Assembly: GCA_003946805.1 (NCBI GenBank) | Contig: RPSH01000014.1 | Location: 26,922 to 90,921, forward strand | Origin: Bacillus sp. 2B10 | GTDB lineage: Bacteria > Pseudomonadota > Alphaproteobacteria > Sphingomonadales > Sphingomonadaceae | Direction: 5' to 3' | Length of the DNA: 64,000 bases | In this document: piece after piece, positions 1-8,817 of the stretch | Layout: every line of letters starts with the position of its first letter | Position numbering within the stretch: the stretch's first letter is position 1 | The notes under the pieces: generated by a model | The model's database searches: none | The model's input: only the letters and a program-made list of their open reading frames with translations | What the model was told of the DNA's origin: nothing | Program-made: the position numbers and the translations under genes

Positions 1-809
1 GCTGGCGCTTCTTCCGCATCGTGCCGGTGACCGATTTCCTGTTCGGCACCAACTGGAGCCCGCAGGTCATCCGATCGTCCGATCCCGGCGCGACGCTGGG
101 CGCGGTGCCGCTGTTCTGGGGCACGTTCTTCATCGGCGCGGTGATCGCGATGATCGTCGCCATCCCGTTCGGGCTGATGAGCGCGATCTACCTGACGCAG
201 TACGCCCGCCCGGCCGTGCGCAAGTGGATGAAGCCGATCCTCGAGATCCTCGCCGGCGTGCCGACCGTCGTCTATGGCTATTTCGCCGCGCTGACCGTCG
301 GTCCCGCGATCCGCGACCTCGCGGTGGTGCTGGGGATGCCGTTCGCCAGTTCGGAAAGCGCGCTGGCCGCCGGCCTCGTCATGGGCGTGATGATTATCCC
401 GTTCGTGTCGTCGATGGCCGATGATTCGATCGCCGCCGTGCCGCAGTCGATGCGCGACGGCAGCCTGGCGATGGGCGCCACCACCAGCGAGACGATCGCC
501 AAGGTGCTGCTGCCCGCCGCGCTGCCCGGCGTGGTCGCGGGCGTACTGCTCGCCGTCTCCAGGGCGATCGGCGAGACGATGATCGTCGTCATGGCCGCCT
601 CGGGTGCCGCCTCGATCACGCTCAATCCGTTCGAAAGCGCCACGACGGTCACCAAGCAGATCGTCGACCTGCTGACCGGCGAGGCGGAGTTCGATAGCCC
701 GAAGACGCTCGCCGCCTTCGCGCTGGGCCTCACGCTGTTCGCGATCACCTTCCTCCTCAACGTCGTCGCGCTGCGCGTCGTGAAACGGTACCGGGAAGCA
801 TATGAATAA
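1..809 (+). CDS. pstC: Phosphate ABC transporter permease PstC (5' end outside window)
   Basis: This is the C-terminal part of an inner-membrane permease subunit of the high-affinity phosphate importer. The frame is open from the first bases of the window, so the true start lies upstream, and about 268 residues are visible. It has several hydrophobic helices and the EAA-type cytoplasmic loop typical of binding-protein-dependent permeases (around the segment containing SMRDGSLAMGATTSETIAKV). The stop overlaps the pstA start by 8 bases, so the two are probably translationally coupled. The downstream order pstA-pstB-phoU-phoB supports the assignment. The substrate is inferred from this context and from family resemblance. 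Confidence 0.93.
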   Translation, partial: WRFFRIVPVTDFLFGTNWSPQVIRSSDPGATLGAVPLFWGTFFIGAVIAMIVAIPFGLMSAIYLTQYARPAVRKWMKPILEILAGVPTVVYGYFAALTVGPAIRDLAVVLGMPFASSESALAAGLVMGVMIIPFVSSMADDSIAAVPQSMRDGSLAMGATTSETIAKVLLPAALPGVVAGVLLAVSRAIGETMIVVMAASGAASITLNPFESATTVTKQIVDLLTGEAEFDSPKTLAAFALGLTLFAITFLLNVVALRVVKRYREAYE

Positions 810-2100
810 TCCTGCCAACGTCGCCGGATCGCCCGCGATCGAGCGGGATGTGCCCGAACGGGTGCCGACCGACTGGAAGACGGGGGCGATGCAGAAGCGC
901 ATCCGCCGCCGTTATGCCGCCGAACGCCGCTTCCGCTTCTTCGGGCTGGCGGCGGTCGTGCTGTCGGCGGGGTTCCTCGCCTTCCTGCTCGTCACCATGC
1001 TCATCAGTGGCGTCGGCGGGTTCCAGCGGACGCTCGTCACGCTGCCCATCGACTTCCCATCGGCGGGGATCGAGGTCGACCGCGCGCAGTTGAAGACGCG
1101 TGGCGCCGACCTCGCACTCGCCGGCGCGGGCCTCGAAAACGCCGTCAACGGCACGGCGGCAGCCGCGTTCGGCGAGGACAACCGTGTCGTTTCCGACAGC
1201 GCATGGCTGACGGTGCGTGACGCGATCAAGGCCGATCCGTCGATCCTGACGCAAAAGGTCAGCATCCCCGTTCCCGCCGCGCCGGGGCTGGAGGAAGCGG
1301 CCAAGGGTGATGGCGAGCCGGCGGACGAAGCGATGGTCGCGCGGCTGGAGCGCGCGGGCGCGATCTCGACCGGGTTCAACACCGACTTCTTCCAATCGGC
1401 CGACTCGACCGATCCGACGGCGGTCGGCATCTGGGGCGCGCTCAAGGGCTCGCTGATGACGATGCTCGTCACGCTGCTGATCGCCTTTCCGGTCGGCACG
1501 CTGTCGGCGCTGTATCTGGAGGAATACGCCCCGCGGAACCGCTGGACCGACCTGATCGAGGTGTCGATCAACAACCTCGCCGCCGTCCCCTCGATCATCT
1601 TCGGCCTGCTCGGACTGGCGGTATTCCTCGGCACGCTCAACCTGCCGCGCTCGGCGCCGATCGTCGGCGGGCTGACACTGGCGCTGATGATCATGCCGGT
1701 CATCGTCATCGCCGGGCGCAACGCGATCAAGGCGGTGCCGCCGTCGATCCGCGACGCGGCGCTCGGCATCGGCGCGTCGAAGGTGCAGGTCGTGTTCCAC
1801 CATGTCCTGCCGCTCGCGCTGCCCGGCATCCTGACCGGCACGATCATCGGCATGGCGCGCGCGCTGGGCGAGACCGCGCCGCTGCTGATGATCGGCATGC
1901 GCGCCTTCATCAGCCAGGCGCCACAGGGGTTCGCCGACCCCGCCACCGTGCTGCCGGTGCAGATCTTCCTGTGGTCCGATCAGGTCAGCCGCGGCTTCAT
2001 CGAAAAGACCAGCGCGGCGATCCTCGTGCTGCTGGCGTTCCTCCTCGCGATGAACGCGCTCGCCATCTATCTCCGCAATCGCTTCGAGACCCGCTGGTAA
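802..2100 (+). CDS. pstA: Phosphate ABC transporter permease PstA
   Basis: This is the second permease subunit of the Pst phosphate importer, 432 residues. One membrane helix lies near residues 45-70. A long, probably periplasmic, hydrophilic insertion of roughly 130 residues follows, and the canonical permease domain occupies about residues 205-430, including an EAA-like loop with [20 protein letters not shown]. Enterobacterial PstA is usually about 290-300 residues; the longer N-terminal half seen here is known in alphaproteobacterial homologues. The start overlaps pstC by 8 bases and the stop shares one base with the pstB start, so the genes form a compact operon. Confidence 0.93.
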   Translation: MNNPANVAGSPAIERDVPERVPTDWKTGAMQKRIRRRYAAERRFRFFGLAAVVLSAGFLAFLLVTMLISGVGGFQRTLVTLPIDFPSAGIEVDRAQLKTRGADLALAGAGLENAVNGTAAAAFGEDNRVVSDSAWLTVRDAIKADPSILTQKVSIPVPAAPGLEEAAKGDGEPADEAMVARLERAGAISTGFNTDFFQSADSTDPTAVGIWGALKGSLMTMLVTLLIAFPVGTLSALYLEEYAPRNRWTDLIEVSINNLAAVPSIIFGLLGLAVFLGTLNLPRSAPIVGGLTLALMIMPVIVIAGRNAIKAVPPSIRDAALGIGASKVQVVFHHVLPLALPGILTGTIIGMARALGETAPLLMIGMRAFISQAPQGFADPATVLPVQIFLWSDQVSRGFIEKTSAAILVLLAFLLAMNALAIYLRNRFETRW

Positions 2101-2882
2101 TGACCGACACCACTCTCAACAACGCACCGCCGAAACTGTCGGCGCGCGGCGTCGACGTGTTCTATGGCCAGAAACAGGCGATCAGGGACGTGTCGATCGA
2201 CATCGACATGGAACATGTCACCGCCTTCATCGGCCCGTCGGGCTGCGGCAAGTCGACCTTCCTGCGCACGATGAACCGGATGAACGACACCGTCGCCTCG
2301 GCCCGGGTCACCGGCGACATCCGGCTGGACGGCGAGGACATCTATTCCCCCGCGATGGACGTGGTGCAGTTGCGCGCGCGCGTCGGCATGGTGTTCCAGA
2401 AGCCGAACCCCTTCCCCAAATCGATCTACGAGAACGTCGCCTACGGCCCGCGCATCCACGGCCTCGCCACGTCGAAGGGCGAGATGGACGGGATCGTCGA
2501 ACGATCGCTGACCCGCGCCGGGCTGTGGAACGAGGTCAGGGACCGCCTGACCGACAGTGGCACCGCGCTGTCGGGCGGGCAGCAGCAGCGGCTGTGCATC
2601 GCGCGCGCCATCGCGGTCGATCCGGAAGTGATCCTGATGGACGAGCCCTGCTCGGCGCTCGATCCGATCGCGACGGCGAAGATCGAGGAGCTCATCCACG
2701 AACTGCGCGGCCGCTACGCGATCGCGATCGTGACCCACAACATGCAGCAGGCGGCGCGGGTGTCGCAGCGTACCGCCTTCTTCCATCTGGGCACGCTGGT
2801 CGAATATGGCCGGACCTCGGATATCTTTACCAACCCCCGGCAAGAGCGCACAAAAGACTATATTACGGGGCGTTATGGTTGA
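2100..2882 (+). CDS. pstB: Phosphate ABC transporter ATP-binding protein PstB
   Basis: This is the ATPase subunit that powers phosphate import through PstA/PstC, 260 residues, a normal length. The Walker A motif GPSGCGKST is at residues 45-53, followed by the ABC signature LSGGQQQR and Walker [13 protein letters not shown]. The chosen start (TAATG) overlaps the pstA stop by one base; an upstream in-frame extension lies inside pstA and was not used. PstB is also known to take part in phosphate signalling to PhoR with PhoU. The operon context agrees. Confidence 0.96.
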   Translation: MTDTTLNNAPPKLSARGVDVFYGQKQAIRDVSIDIDMEHVTAFIGPSGCGKSTFLRTMNRMNDTVASARVTGDIRLDGEDIYSPAMDVVQLRARVGMVFQKPNPFPKSIYENVAYGPRIHGLATSKGEMDGIVERSLTRAGLWNEVRDRLTDSGTALSGGQQQRLCIARAIAVDPEVILMDEPCSALDPIATAKIEELIHELRGRYAIAIVTHNMQQAARVSQRTAFFHLGTLVEYGRTSDIFTNPRQERTKDYITGRYG

Positions 2883-2892
2883 GGGAGGCGAA

Positions 2893-3594
2893 ATGACGAC
2901 GGGCCACGAACATACCGTCAAGGCATTCGATCGCGACATCGGGCATCTGCGCGCGCTGATCTCGCAGATGGGCGGGCTTGCCGAACAGGCGATCCACGAC
3001 GCGATGCTGGCATTGTCGCGCAACGATCCCGCGCTCGCCAAGCAGGTCCGCGCACAGGACAAGGCGATCGACGCGATCGAGGCGGAGGTCGAGAAGCTGG
3101 TCGTGCGCGTCATCGCGCTGCGCGCGCCGATGGCCGACGACCTGCGCGAGGTCGTCGCGGCGCTCAAGATCGCAGCGGTGATCGAACGCATCGGCGACTA
3201 TGCCAAGAACATCGCCAAGCGCGTGTCGTCGATCCATGGCGAGACGCACGACCCGCGCATCGAACCGCTCAGCATCCTCCCCGCCATGGCGCAGCTCGCG
3301 TCGGATATGGTGCATGACGTGCTCAACGCCTTTTCGGCGCGCGACGCGCAGGCGGCGGTCGAGATCTGCAAGCGCGACAATGCGCTCGACGATTATTACA
3401 ACAGCATCTTCCGCGTGCTGGTGACCTATATGGTCGAAAATCCCAAGACGATCAGCCAGGTCGCCCACCTGCTGTTCGTCGCCAAGAATCTGGAACGCAT
3501 CGGCGACCATGCGACCAACGTCGCCGAAATGGTCTATTTCGCCGCGACCGGCCAGACGATGGCAGAGCGTGAAACCCCGGACTTCGCAGGATAA
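2893..3594 (+). CDS. phoU: Phosphate signalling regulator PhoU
   Basis: PhoU links the Pst transporter to the PhoR/PhoB two-component system and represses the Pho regulon when phosphate is plentiful. The protein is 233 residues with two PhoU-type helical-bundle repeats. Each repeat carries an ERIGDYA or ERIGDHATN-type motif (near residues 97 and 200), the metal-binding signature of the family. The start at 2893 was chosen because a strong GGGAGG ribosome site lies just upstream; an alternative ATG at 2875 lacks one. It lies 10 bases after pstB and 2 bases before phoB. Confidence 0.95.
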   Translation: MTTGHEHTVKAFDRDIGHLRALISQMGGLAEQAIHDAMLALSRNDPALAKQVRAQDKAIDAIEAEVEKLVVRVIALRAPMADDLREVVAALKIAAVIERIGDYAKNIAKRVSSIHGETHDPRIEPLSILPAMAQLASDMVHDVLNAFSARDAQAAVEICKRDNALDDYYNSIFRVLVTYMVENPKTISQVAHLLFVAKNLERIGDHATNVAEMVYFAATGQTMAERETPDFAG

Positions 3595-3596
3595 TC

Positions 3597-4289
3597 ATGA
3601 CCAAGGCACGGATGTTGCTGCTGGAAGACGATGCGGCGCTGGCCGAACTGATCGCCTTTCATTTCCAGCGCGAGGATTTCGAGGTCGTCCGCACGCACGA
3701 GGGCGAGGAAGCGCTGTTGCTGGCGCGCGAGGCGACGCCCGACATCGTCCTGCTCGACTGGATGGTCGAGGGGCTGTCGGGGATCGAGGTCTGCCGCCAG
3801 TTGCGGCGACAGGCCGAGACGCAGAACGTGCCGATCATCATGCTGACCGCGCGCGGCGAGGAGGAGGACCGGGTCCGCGGCCTCGAAACCGGGGCGGACG
3901 ATTACGTCACCAAGCCGTTTTCGCCGCGCGAACTGGTCGCGCGCGTCAACGCGGTGTTGCGCCGCGTGCGGCCCGCGCTGGCCGGCGAGGCGCTGACTTA
4001 TGCCGATATCGAGATGGACACGGTCGGCCACCGCGTCCGGCGCGGGGGCGAGGTCGTGCCGCTGGGTCCGACGGAATTTCGCCTCCTCAAGCACTTCCTC
4101 GAACATCCCGGCTGGGTCTTCTCGCGCGAACGACTGCTCGATGCAGTCTGGGGCCATGATTCGGACATCGAATCGCGTACCGTCGACGTACATATCCGGC
4201 GGCTGCGCAAGGCGATCAATGTCGGCGACCGGCCCGATATTATCCGCACCGTACGGTCGGCAGGCTATGCTCTGGACGCGGCGGGCTGA
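3597..4289 (+). CDS. phoB: Phosphate regulon response regulator PhoB
   Basis: This is an OmpR/PhoB-family response regulator of 230 residues. The receiver domain has acidic residues at 10-12, phospho-acceptor D54 (in VLLDW), T84 and K106 (TKPF). The C-terminal half is a winged-helix domain containing GPTEFRLLKHFLEHPG and the recognition region around RTVDVHIRRLRKAI. It should bind Pho boxes and activate pst and other phosphate-starvation genes. It follows phoU by 2 bases. The partner kinase PhoR is not in the visible part of the operon and may lie upstream of pstC. Confidence 0.95.
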   Translation: MTKARMLLLEDDAALAELIAFHFQREDFEVVRTHEGEEALLLAREATPDIVLLDWMVEGLSGIEVCRQLRRQAETQNVPIIMLTARGEEEDRVRGLETGADDYVTKPFSPRELVARVNAVLRRVRPALAGEALTYADIEMDTVGHRVRRGGEVVPLGPTEFRLLKHFLEHPGWVFSRERLLDAVWGHDSDIESRTVDVHIRRLRKAINVGDRPDIIRTVRSAGYALDAAG

Positions 4290-4366
4290 AAACTTCGTCG
4301 GAAACCTTTCCGTGCTTGCACGTTTGGTTCGCAGCCTCAACGAAACACGTCACAAGGAGCTATCCG

Positions 4367-4744
4367 ATGAAGACTGTTGCTTTCATGGCTGCCCTGCTCA
4401 TGGGCAGCGCCGCCGTCGCGCAGACCACCCCGCCGACGACGCCGCCGGCCGATTCGACGATGCAGCCGGGCACGCCGGCCGCGCCGACGCCGCCGGCCGA
4501 CAACATGACGCCGCCGCCCGCCCCGGACGCCCCTGCCGATCCGGCAGCGGCCCCGACCACCCCGCCGGCCGACCCGATGGCGACGACCGCCGCCCCGGCA
4601 CCGATGGCGGGTGCGCCGATGGCCGGCACGCCGCAGGTGCAGTTCGCCCCGCCGCAGATGACCCCGCCGCCGGCGGCGAAGGAAAGCTATCCGGTGTGCT
4701 CGCGCACCGTGAAGGACGGCTGCCGCAACCCGGGCGGCAAGTAA
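4367..4744 (+). CDS. Secreted proline/alanine-rich protein of unknown function
   Basis: This 125-residue protein has a clear Sec signal peptide (MKTVAFMAALLMGSAAVAQ, cleavage after AVAQ). A low-complexity Pro/Ala/Thr segment follows (residues 20-105), then a short C-terminal part with two cysteines (PVCSRTVKDGCRNPGGK). The start at 4367 is preceded by AAGGAG. No catalytic domain is visible. The C-terminal cysteine pair may be the conserved functional part, with the rest acting as a spacer. A strong terminator follows at 4771. It is probably a monocistronic exported protein; function unknown. Confidence 0.75.
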   Translation: MKTVAFMAALLMGSAAVAQTTPPTTPPADSTMQPGTPAAPTPPADNMTPPPAPDAPADPAAAPTTPPADPMATTAAPAPMAGAPMAGTPQVQFAPPQMTPPPAAKESYPVCSRTVKDGCRNPGGK

Positions 4745-4770
4745 CCGCACGGGCCTGACAGGCCAACAAC

Positions 4771-4805
4771 GGCGCCCCGCTCATCCGGCGGGGCGCCTTT
4801 TTTGT
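4771..4805 (+). terminator. Rho-independent terminator after the secreted Pro/Ala-rich gene
   Basis: A perfect GC-rich stem (GGCGCCCCGC / GCGGGGCGCC, with bases 4781-4788 between) is followed by a run of T residues. It lies 27 bases after the stop codon at 4744. Confidence 0.9.
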
Positions 4806-4826
4806 TGCCGCCGATCGCCGGCCCAG

Positions 4827-5387
4827 TCATCGAGTCGGCACTTCCCGCAGCAGGGGCCAGCGCCGCCGCCACCCCTTCGATTGCGCACGTTCCTCATGGA
4901 TGCGGCGTCTGGCCGCCGTGCAGGGCGGGATCGGCCGCAGGATCAGGTGCAGCAGGTCGTGCAACCCGAACGGCGCCGCCACCTCGGCATCGTCGCCCCT
5001 GACGCGACGGACTGCCACGGCGGTCGCCGTTTCCGGCCAGAACCGCATCGCATCGACGGTGGACGCATAGGGCGCATCGCCATTGCGGACATGCATCCTC
5101 GCCTGATTCCTGACCGACCACGCGATGCCCGGCGCCGCCGAACGCAAGGCGGCTTCATGCTCCCGGTCGAGCGCTGCATCGATGCGATGCGGATCGTACC
5201 AGATCACGTCGACATCACCCGCCAGCGCGGACGGCGTGCGGCCATGCAGCCGATCCCATACGGCATTCCTGACAAAGCCGGCCCCGATCCATCCATCGGG
5301 CAGGCCCAGCTCGCGCACGTGCCCCAGCAGCCGCCAGCGAAGCGGATCGGCCCGCAGGATGGCAATGACCTCGGCAGCATCCTCCAT
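4827..5387 (-). CDS. Nucleotidyltransferase family protein (DUF925/NTP_transf_6-like)
   Basis: This is a 186-residue soluble protein resembling the COG3575/PF06042 nucleotidyltransferase-like family. A Gly-rich segment (IGAGFVRNAVWD, about residues 34-45) is followed by the metal-binding acidic signature GDVDVIWYDP near residue 57-66, as expected for the polymerase-beta fold. The substrate is unknown for this family. The C-terminus is Arg-rich. It is transcribed away from the membrane protein at 5493. The divergent spacer carries a palindromic promoter that could affect both genes. Confidence 0.8.
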   Translation of the reverse strand: MEDAAEVIAILRADPLRWRLLGHVRELGLPDGWIGAGFVRNAVWDRLHGRTPSALAGDVDVIWYDPHRIDAALDREHEAALRSAAPGIAWSVRNQARMHVRNGDAPYASTVDAMRFWPETATAVAVRRVRGDDAEVAAPFGLHDLLHLILRPIPPCTAARRRIHEERAQSKGWRRRWPLLREVPTR

Positions 5388-5434
5388 GCAACGATGCTAT
5401 CGTGGCCACTGCTGGGGCGGAAGGGCAGACGGTT

Positions 5435-5468
5435 GTGTATTGTGCAGGCAATACACGGGTGCTATACC
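5435..5468 (+). promoter_or_regulatory. Palindromic operator overlapping a sigma70-like promoter
   Basis: A perfect 8-bp inverted repeat GTGTATTG-N6-CAATACAC spans 5435-5456. A plausible -35 TTGTGC (5440-5445) and -10 TATACC (5463-5468) are 17 bp apart, so the -35 sits inside the palindrome. This is the usual geometry of repressor control. The GTGTA/TACAC half-sites recall operators of the GntR family YtrA group. No regulator gene is adjacent. It would control the membrane protein starting at 5493. Confidence 0.5.
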
Positions 5469-5492
5469 TGACCAATACAGGGAGGTAGCAGC

Positions 5493-6518
5493 ATGTATAG
5501 CGAAAGCGATCTGAACGGCGCGGTGGAGGCGGGCGTGCTGTCGCGCGATGCCGCCGAGGCGTTGCGCGCGCACATCGCGCGGCAGCGCGCGACGCCGGTG
5601 GTGGACGAGGAACATTTCCGCCTGCTCACCGGGTTCAACGACATCTTCGTCTCGGTCGCGCTCGCGCTGCTGCTGGTGTCGCTGGCGTGGATCGGCGGCA
5701 CGATCCTGACGCCGCTGGGCGGCCTGGGCGTCGCGGGGGCGGCGTGGTTCCTCGCCGAATATTTCACCGCGAAGCGGCGCATGGCGCTGCCCAGCATCCT
5801 GCTGCTGCTGGCGTTCGTCGGCGGCGTCGCGGCGACGCTGGTCGGCATCGTCGTCGAACTCGATCCGCGGAACCTGCCTGACCGGACGACGGCGATGATC
5901 TTCGCCGGCATCGGCGTGGTCGCCGCAGGGGCGGCATGGGCGCACTGGCGCCGGTTCATGGTGCCGATCACCGTCGCCGCGGGGGCAGCGGCGCTGGTAC
6001 TGACCGTGTCGGCGCTGATCGTCGCCGCGGTGCCGACGCTGAAGGACAATTTCTATCCCGTCACGCTGCTGGGGGGCATCGGCGTGTTCGTCGCCGCGAT
6101 GCGGTGGGACCTGTCGGACCGCGACCGCCGCACCCGGCGCAGCGACGTCGCCTTCTGGCTGCACCTCGTCGCCGCGCCGCTGATCGCACATTCGCTGTTC
6201 CAGCTGCTCGGCGTGTTCGGCCCCAGCGTCACGCTGCCGATGGCGGCGGTGGTGATCGCGCTCTACATCCTGTTCGGCGTCGTCGCGCTGGCGGTCGATC
6301 GCCGCGCGCTGCTGGTGTCCAGCCTCGCCTATGTCCTCTACGCGCTCTACGCGCTGTTCGAACAGGCGGGTGCGGTCGAGCTGTCGGCGGCGTTCACCGC
6401 CTTCGTCATCGGATCGGCGCTGCTGACGCTGTCGGTTTTCTGGCAACCGATGCGCCGCGCGGTGGTTGGGCTGCTCGGCGGCATCGGCGAACGCCTGCCG
6501 CCGGTGGCGATGGCCTGA
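5493..6518 (+). CDS. Polytopic membrane protein (DUF2157-like), function unknown
   Basis: This 341-residue protein has a hydrophilic N-terminus (residues 1-45, with GVLSRDAAEALRAHI). About ten hydrophobic helices follow from residue 48 to the C-terminus. The combination of a short N-terminal helical segment and many membrane helices resembles DUF2157 membrane proteins, but the match is by overall architecture only. A GGGAGG ribosome site precedes the ATG. The gene stands alone, with a palindromic promoter upstream and a terminator at 6544. Function unknown. Confidence 0.72.
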   Translation: MYSESDLNGAVEAGVLSRDAAEALRAHIARQRATPVVDEEHFRLLTGFNDIFVSVALALLLVSLAWIGGTILTPLGGLGVAGAAWFLAEYFTAKRRMALPSILLLLAFVGGVAATLVGIVVELDPRNLPDRTTAMIFAGIGVVAAGAAWAHWRRFMVPITVAAGAAALVLTVSALIVAAVPTLKDNFYPVTLLGGIGVFVAAMRWDLSDRDRRTRRSDVAFWLHLVAAPLIAHSLFQLLGVFGPSVTLPMAAVVIALYILFGVVALAVDRRALLVSSLAYVLYALYALFEQAGAVELSAAFTAFVIGSALLTLSVFWQPMRRAVVGLLGGIGERLPPVAMA

Positions 6519-6543
6519 AACCATTCCTCAGGAGCGAACCTCG

Positions 6544-6573
6544 CGGCCCCGGGCGACCGGGGCCGTTTTTTTC
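6544..6573 (+). terminator. Rho-independent terminator after the polytopic membrane protein gene
   Basis: A CGGCCCCGG / CCGGGGCCG stem with a GCGA-type loop is followed by seven T residues, 25 bases beyond the stop codon. Confidence 0.88.
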
Positions 6574-6627
6574 GTGTGCGCGGACCGCCGGGAACGTCAT
6601 TCCGGCGCAGGCCGGGGCAACGGCCTG

Positions 6628-6969
6628 TCATTCCTCGACCAGCTTCATCAGCCGCCGCTCGACCGGGGCCAGCACCGGGCCCAGCTCGTGCCCGCGCTTC
6701 ACGATCGCCCCGGCCTCACCGACCAGCGCCCACATCCCCTGCCGGTTGCGCAGTTCCGGCCGCTTCTCGATACGGAATTCGGGCCGTTCGGTCGCACGGC
6801 GGAACGCGCTGAAGATCGCGGCATCACGGCCGAGGTCGATGGCATAGTCGCGCCAGTGCCCCGCCGCGACCATCCGGCCGTACAGGTCGAGGATGCGGGT
6901 CAGCTCGACGCGTTCGAACCCGACCTGCCCCGGCTGCCGGGCATTGGGAAAGGGCGTGACGATCCCCAT
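6628..6969 (-). CDS. DUF2794 family protein
   Basis: This is a small 113-residue cytosolic protein recognisable as the alphaproteobacterial DUF2794 family. It has an N-terminal VTPFPN, a central GRMVAAGHWRDYAIDLGRD segment, and a C-terminal GPVLAPVERRLMKLVEE. The start ATG shares a base with the cysE stop (TGATG), so the two are translationally coupled; a longer in-frame reading upstream overlaps cysE and is spurious. No biochemical role is established for the family, so none is claimed here. Confidence 0.85.
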   Translation of the reverse strand: MGIVTPFPNARQPGQVGFERVELTRILDLYGRMVAAGHWRDYAIDLGRDAAIFSAFRRATERPEFRIEKRPELRNRQGMWALVGEAGAIVKRGHELGPVLAPVERRLMKLVEE

Positions 6970-7652
6970 CAGGCGCTGTCGCGATGGTCCCGCTGCTCGG
7001 CCAGCAGCTCGTCGAGCCGCCGCCGTAGCGTCTCCACCTCGCAGCGCAGCAGCTCCACGCGCTGCGTCTGCGGGTCGAACGTGTCGCGGCACGGCGTGCC
7101 ATAGGGAACGAAGCGCGGATCGGTCGCCTGCCCGCCCTCGACCACCGTCGGCCGCGCGGGGATGCCGACGACGGTCGTCCCGTCGGGCACGTCCTTCGTC
7201 ACCACCGCATTGGCGCCGACGCGGGCGCGCACGCCGACGGTGATTGGCCCCAGCACCTGCGCGCCCGACCCGATGATCGCACCGTCGCCGATCGTCGGAT
7301 GGCGCTTGCCCGCAACGCCGTTGTCGGGGCTGGTCCCGCCCAGCGTGACGTTCTGGTAGATCGTCACGCCATCACCGATCCGTGCCGTCTCGCCGATCAC
7401 GACGAAGCCGTGGTCGATGAAGAAATGCCGTCCGATCGTCGCGCCGGGATGGATGTCGATCGCGGTCAGGAAGCGCGAGAAATGGTTGATCGCGCGCGCC
7501 GCGAAATACCAGCGCGCACGGAACAGCCGGTGCGCGACCTTGTGGAACGCCACCGCCCACACGCCGGGATAGGTCAGGATTTCGGCGCGCGACCGGGGCG
7601 CGGGGTCACGCGCCTTGATCGAATCCAGATAGCGCATCAGCCGCGCAGCCAT
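6969..7652 (-). CDS. cysE: Serine O-acetyltransferase
   Basis: CysE makes O-acetylserine from serine and acetyl-CoA, the first step of cysteine synthesis. The protein is 227 residues with an N-terminal helical part and a left-handed beta-helix hexapeptide domain (about residues 65-175). It contains DIHPGATIGRHFFIDH, GFVVIGETARIG and GDGAIIGSGAQVLGPI. A C-terminal extension is predicted helical (VELLRCEVETLRRRLDELL) and could be a coiled coil. The start ATG at 7652 begins MAARLMRYLDS; the much longer upstream reading is antisense to the next gene. It is divergent from a TauE/SafE exporter, a plausible sulfur-related neighbour. Confidence 0.92.
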   Translation of the reverse strand: MAARLMRYLDSIKARDPAPRSRAEILTYPGVWAVAFHKVAHRLFRARWYFAARAINHFSRFLTAIDIHPGATIGRHFFIDHGFVVIGETARIGDGVTIYQNVTLGGTSPDNGVAGKRHPTIGDGAIIGSGAQVLGPITVGVRARVGANAVVTKDVPDGTTVVGIPARPTVVEGGQATDPRFVPYGTPCRDTFDPQTQRVELLRCEVETLRRRLDELLAEQRDHRDSA

Positions 7653-7860
7653 GGGCAGTCCCCTTTGTCGCCGAGCCCGTTCGCGGTGCGTCGAAACCCG
7701 CTTTCCGCACGTTTCCGAACGGACTCCCAGGCCGTGATGTAGGCCGCCCACCACCGCCCGCCAAGTCGTGCTGTAGGCGCAACAAACCCTATGTATCTTG
7801 TAGGCATTGTCGTTTGCCGTCATCACTGGCCGCCGCTGAGCCGATATCGAGGGAAATTGG

Positions 7861-8622
7861 ATGTTCGAGAATATCGACTGGGCGCGCCTGGCCGAGTTCG
7901 TGGCTGCGGGTTTCGCCGCCCAGATCGTCGACGGGGCACTGGGCATGGCGTTCGGGGTGATTTCGTCGACCCTGCTGGTCAGCGTGCTGGGCGTACCGCC
8001 CGCCACCGCATCGGCCAGCGTGCATGTGGTGGAATGCTTCACGACCGGCGTGTCGGGGATCAGCCATGTGCTGCACAAGAACGTGAACTGGAAGCTGTTC
8101 TGGCGGCTGCTGCTGCCCGGCGTCGCGGGCGGCGTGACCGGCGCGTACCTGCTGTCGTCGCTCGACGCATCGGTCACGCGGCCGTTCGTGATGACCTATC
8201 TCGCGGCGATCGGCCTGTACCTGCTGTGGCGCGGCCTGCGCAAACCGCCCCAGCCGAAGGATCCGAAGGTCATCGCCCCGCTGGGGCTGATCGGCGGCTT
8301 CCTCGACGCGGCCGGCGGCGGCGGCTGGGGGCCGGTGGTGACGTCCAACCTGCTGGTACAGGGCGCGACGCCGCGCACGACCATCGGCACCGTCAACACC
8401 GTCGAATTCTTCCTGACGGTCAGCATCTCCGCCACCTTCCTGATCCATCTGGGGCTGGAGGCGTTCACCACCGCGGTCGCGGGGCTGCTGATCGGCGGCA
8501 TCGTCGCCGCGCCGTTCGGGGCGATGTTCGCCAAGCACGTGCCCGCGCGCACGCTGCTGATCCTCGTCGGCATCGTGCTGACGATCACCAGCCTGTACAG
8601 CGTGTACCGGGCGCTGTCGTAG
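7861..8622 (+). CDS. TauE/SafE family sulfite/anion exporter
   Basis: This is a 253-residue inner-membrane protein with about seven to eight helices. It has the two-repeat organisation of the TauE/SafE family: AAQIVDGALGMAFGVISS near residues 18-35, and the matching GGFLDAAGGGGWGPVVTSNLL near residues 146-166. These Gly-rich re-entrant motifs are diagnostic. Family members export or import sulfite, sulfoacetate or related anions, and the exact substrate cannot be read from sequence. Divergence from cysE supports a sulfur connection but does not prove it. Confidence 0.9.
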   Translation: MFENIDWARLAEFVAAGFAAQIVDGALGMAFGVISSTLLVSVLGVPPATASASVHVVECFTTGVSGISHVLHKNVNWKLFWRLLLPGVAGGVTGAYLLSSLDASVTRPFVMTYLAAIGLYLLWRGLRKPPQPKDPKVIAPLGLIGGFLDAAGGGGWGPVVTSNLLVQGATPRTTIGTVNTVEFFLTVSISATFLIHLGLEAFTTAVAGLLIGGIVAAPFGAMFAKHVPARTLLILVGIVLTITSLYSVYRALS

Positions 8623-8642
8623 GTCTGACAGAAGAAGAAATC

Positions 8643-8794
8643 GGTTCGCGAGGAGGCGCAGAGGAGAATCGTTTGGGGAGACCGATCGCGTAGCGATCAG
8701 CCCCTTCGTGCGCTGTGGCAGGGATGACGGTCCCGCTGTCGCGCGACGACCGTGCGCCGTAACCCCTCCGCGCCTCTGCGCCTCCGCGTGAACC
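8643..8794. repeat. Palindromic intergenic repeat (GAGGCGCAGAGG arms)
   Basis: The left arm GCGAGGAGGCGCAGAGG and the right arm CCTCTGCGCCTCCGCG are near-complementary across about 150 bases. Between them is a smaller hairpin GACCGATCGCGTAGCGATCAG. It fills the gap between the TauE-like gene and ahpD. No coding potential was seen. It looks like a short, non-autonomous palindromic element. Confidence 0.65.
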
Positions 8795-8817
8795 AACTTC
8801 TTCCTTCTAAAGCCGGA

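Noticed and set aside
757..1803. Long minus-strand open frame of 348 codons opposite pstA
   Set aside because: The Arg/Asp-rich composition is typical of the antisense of GC-rich coding DNA. The plus strand encodes a well-supported PstA.
4360..4750. Minus-strand frames opposite the Pro/Ala-rich secreted protein
   Set aside because: The repetitive GC-rich sequence keeps all frames open. Only the plus strand shows a signal peptide, ribosome site and terminator.
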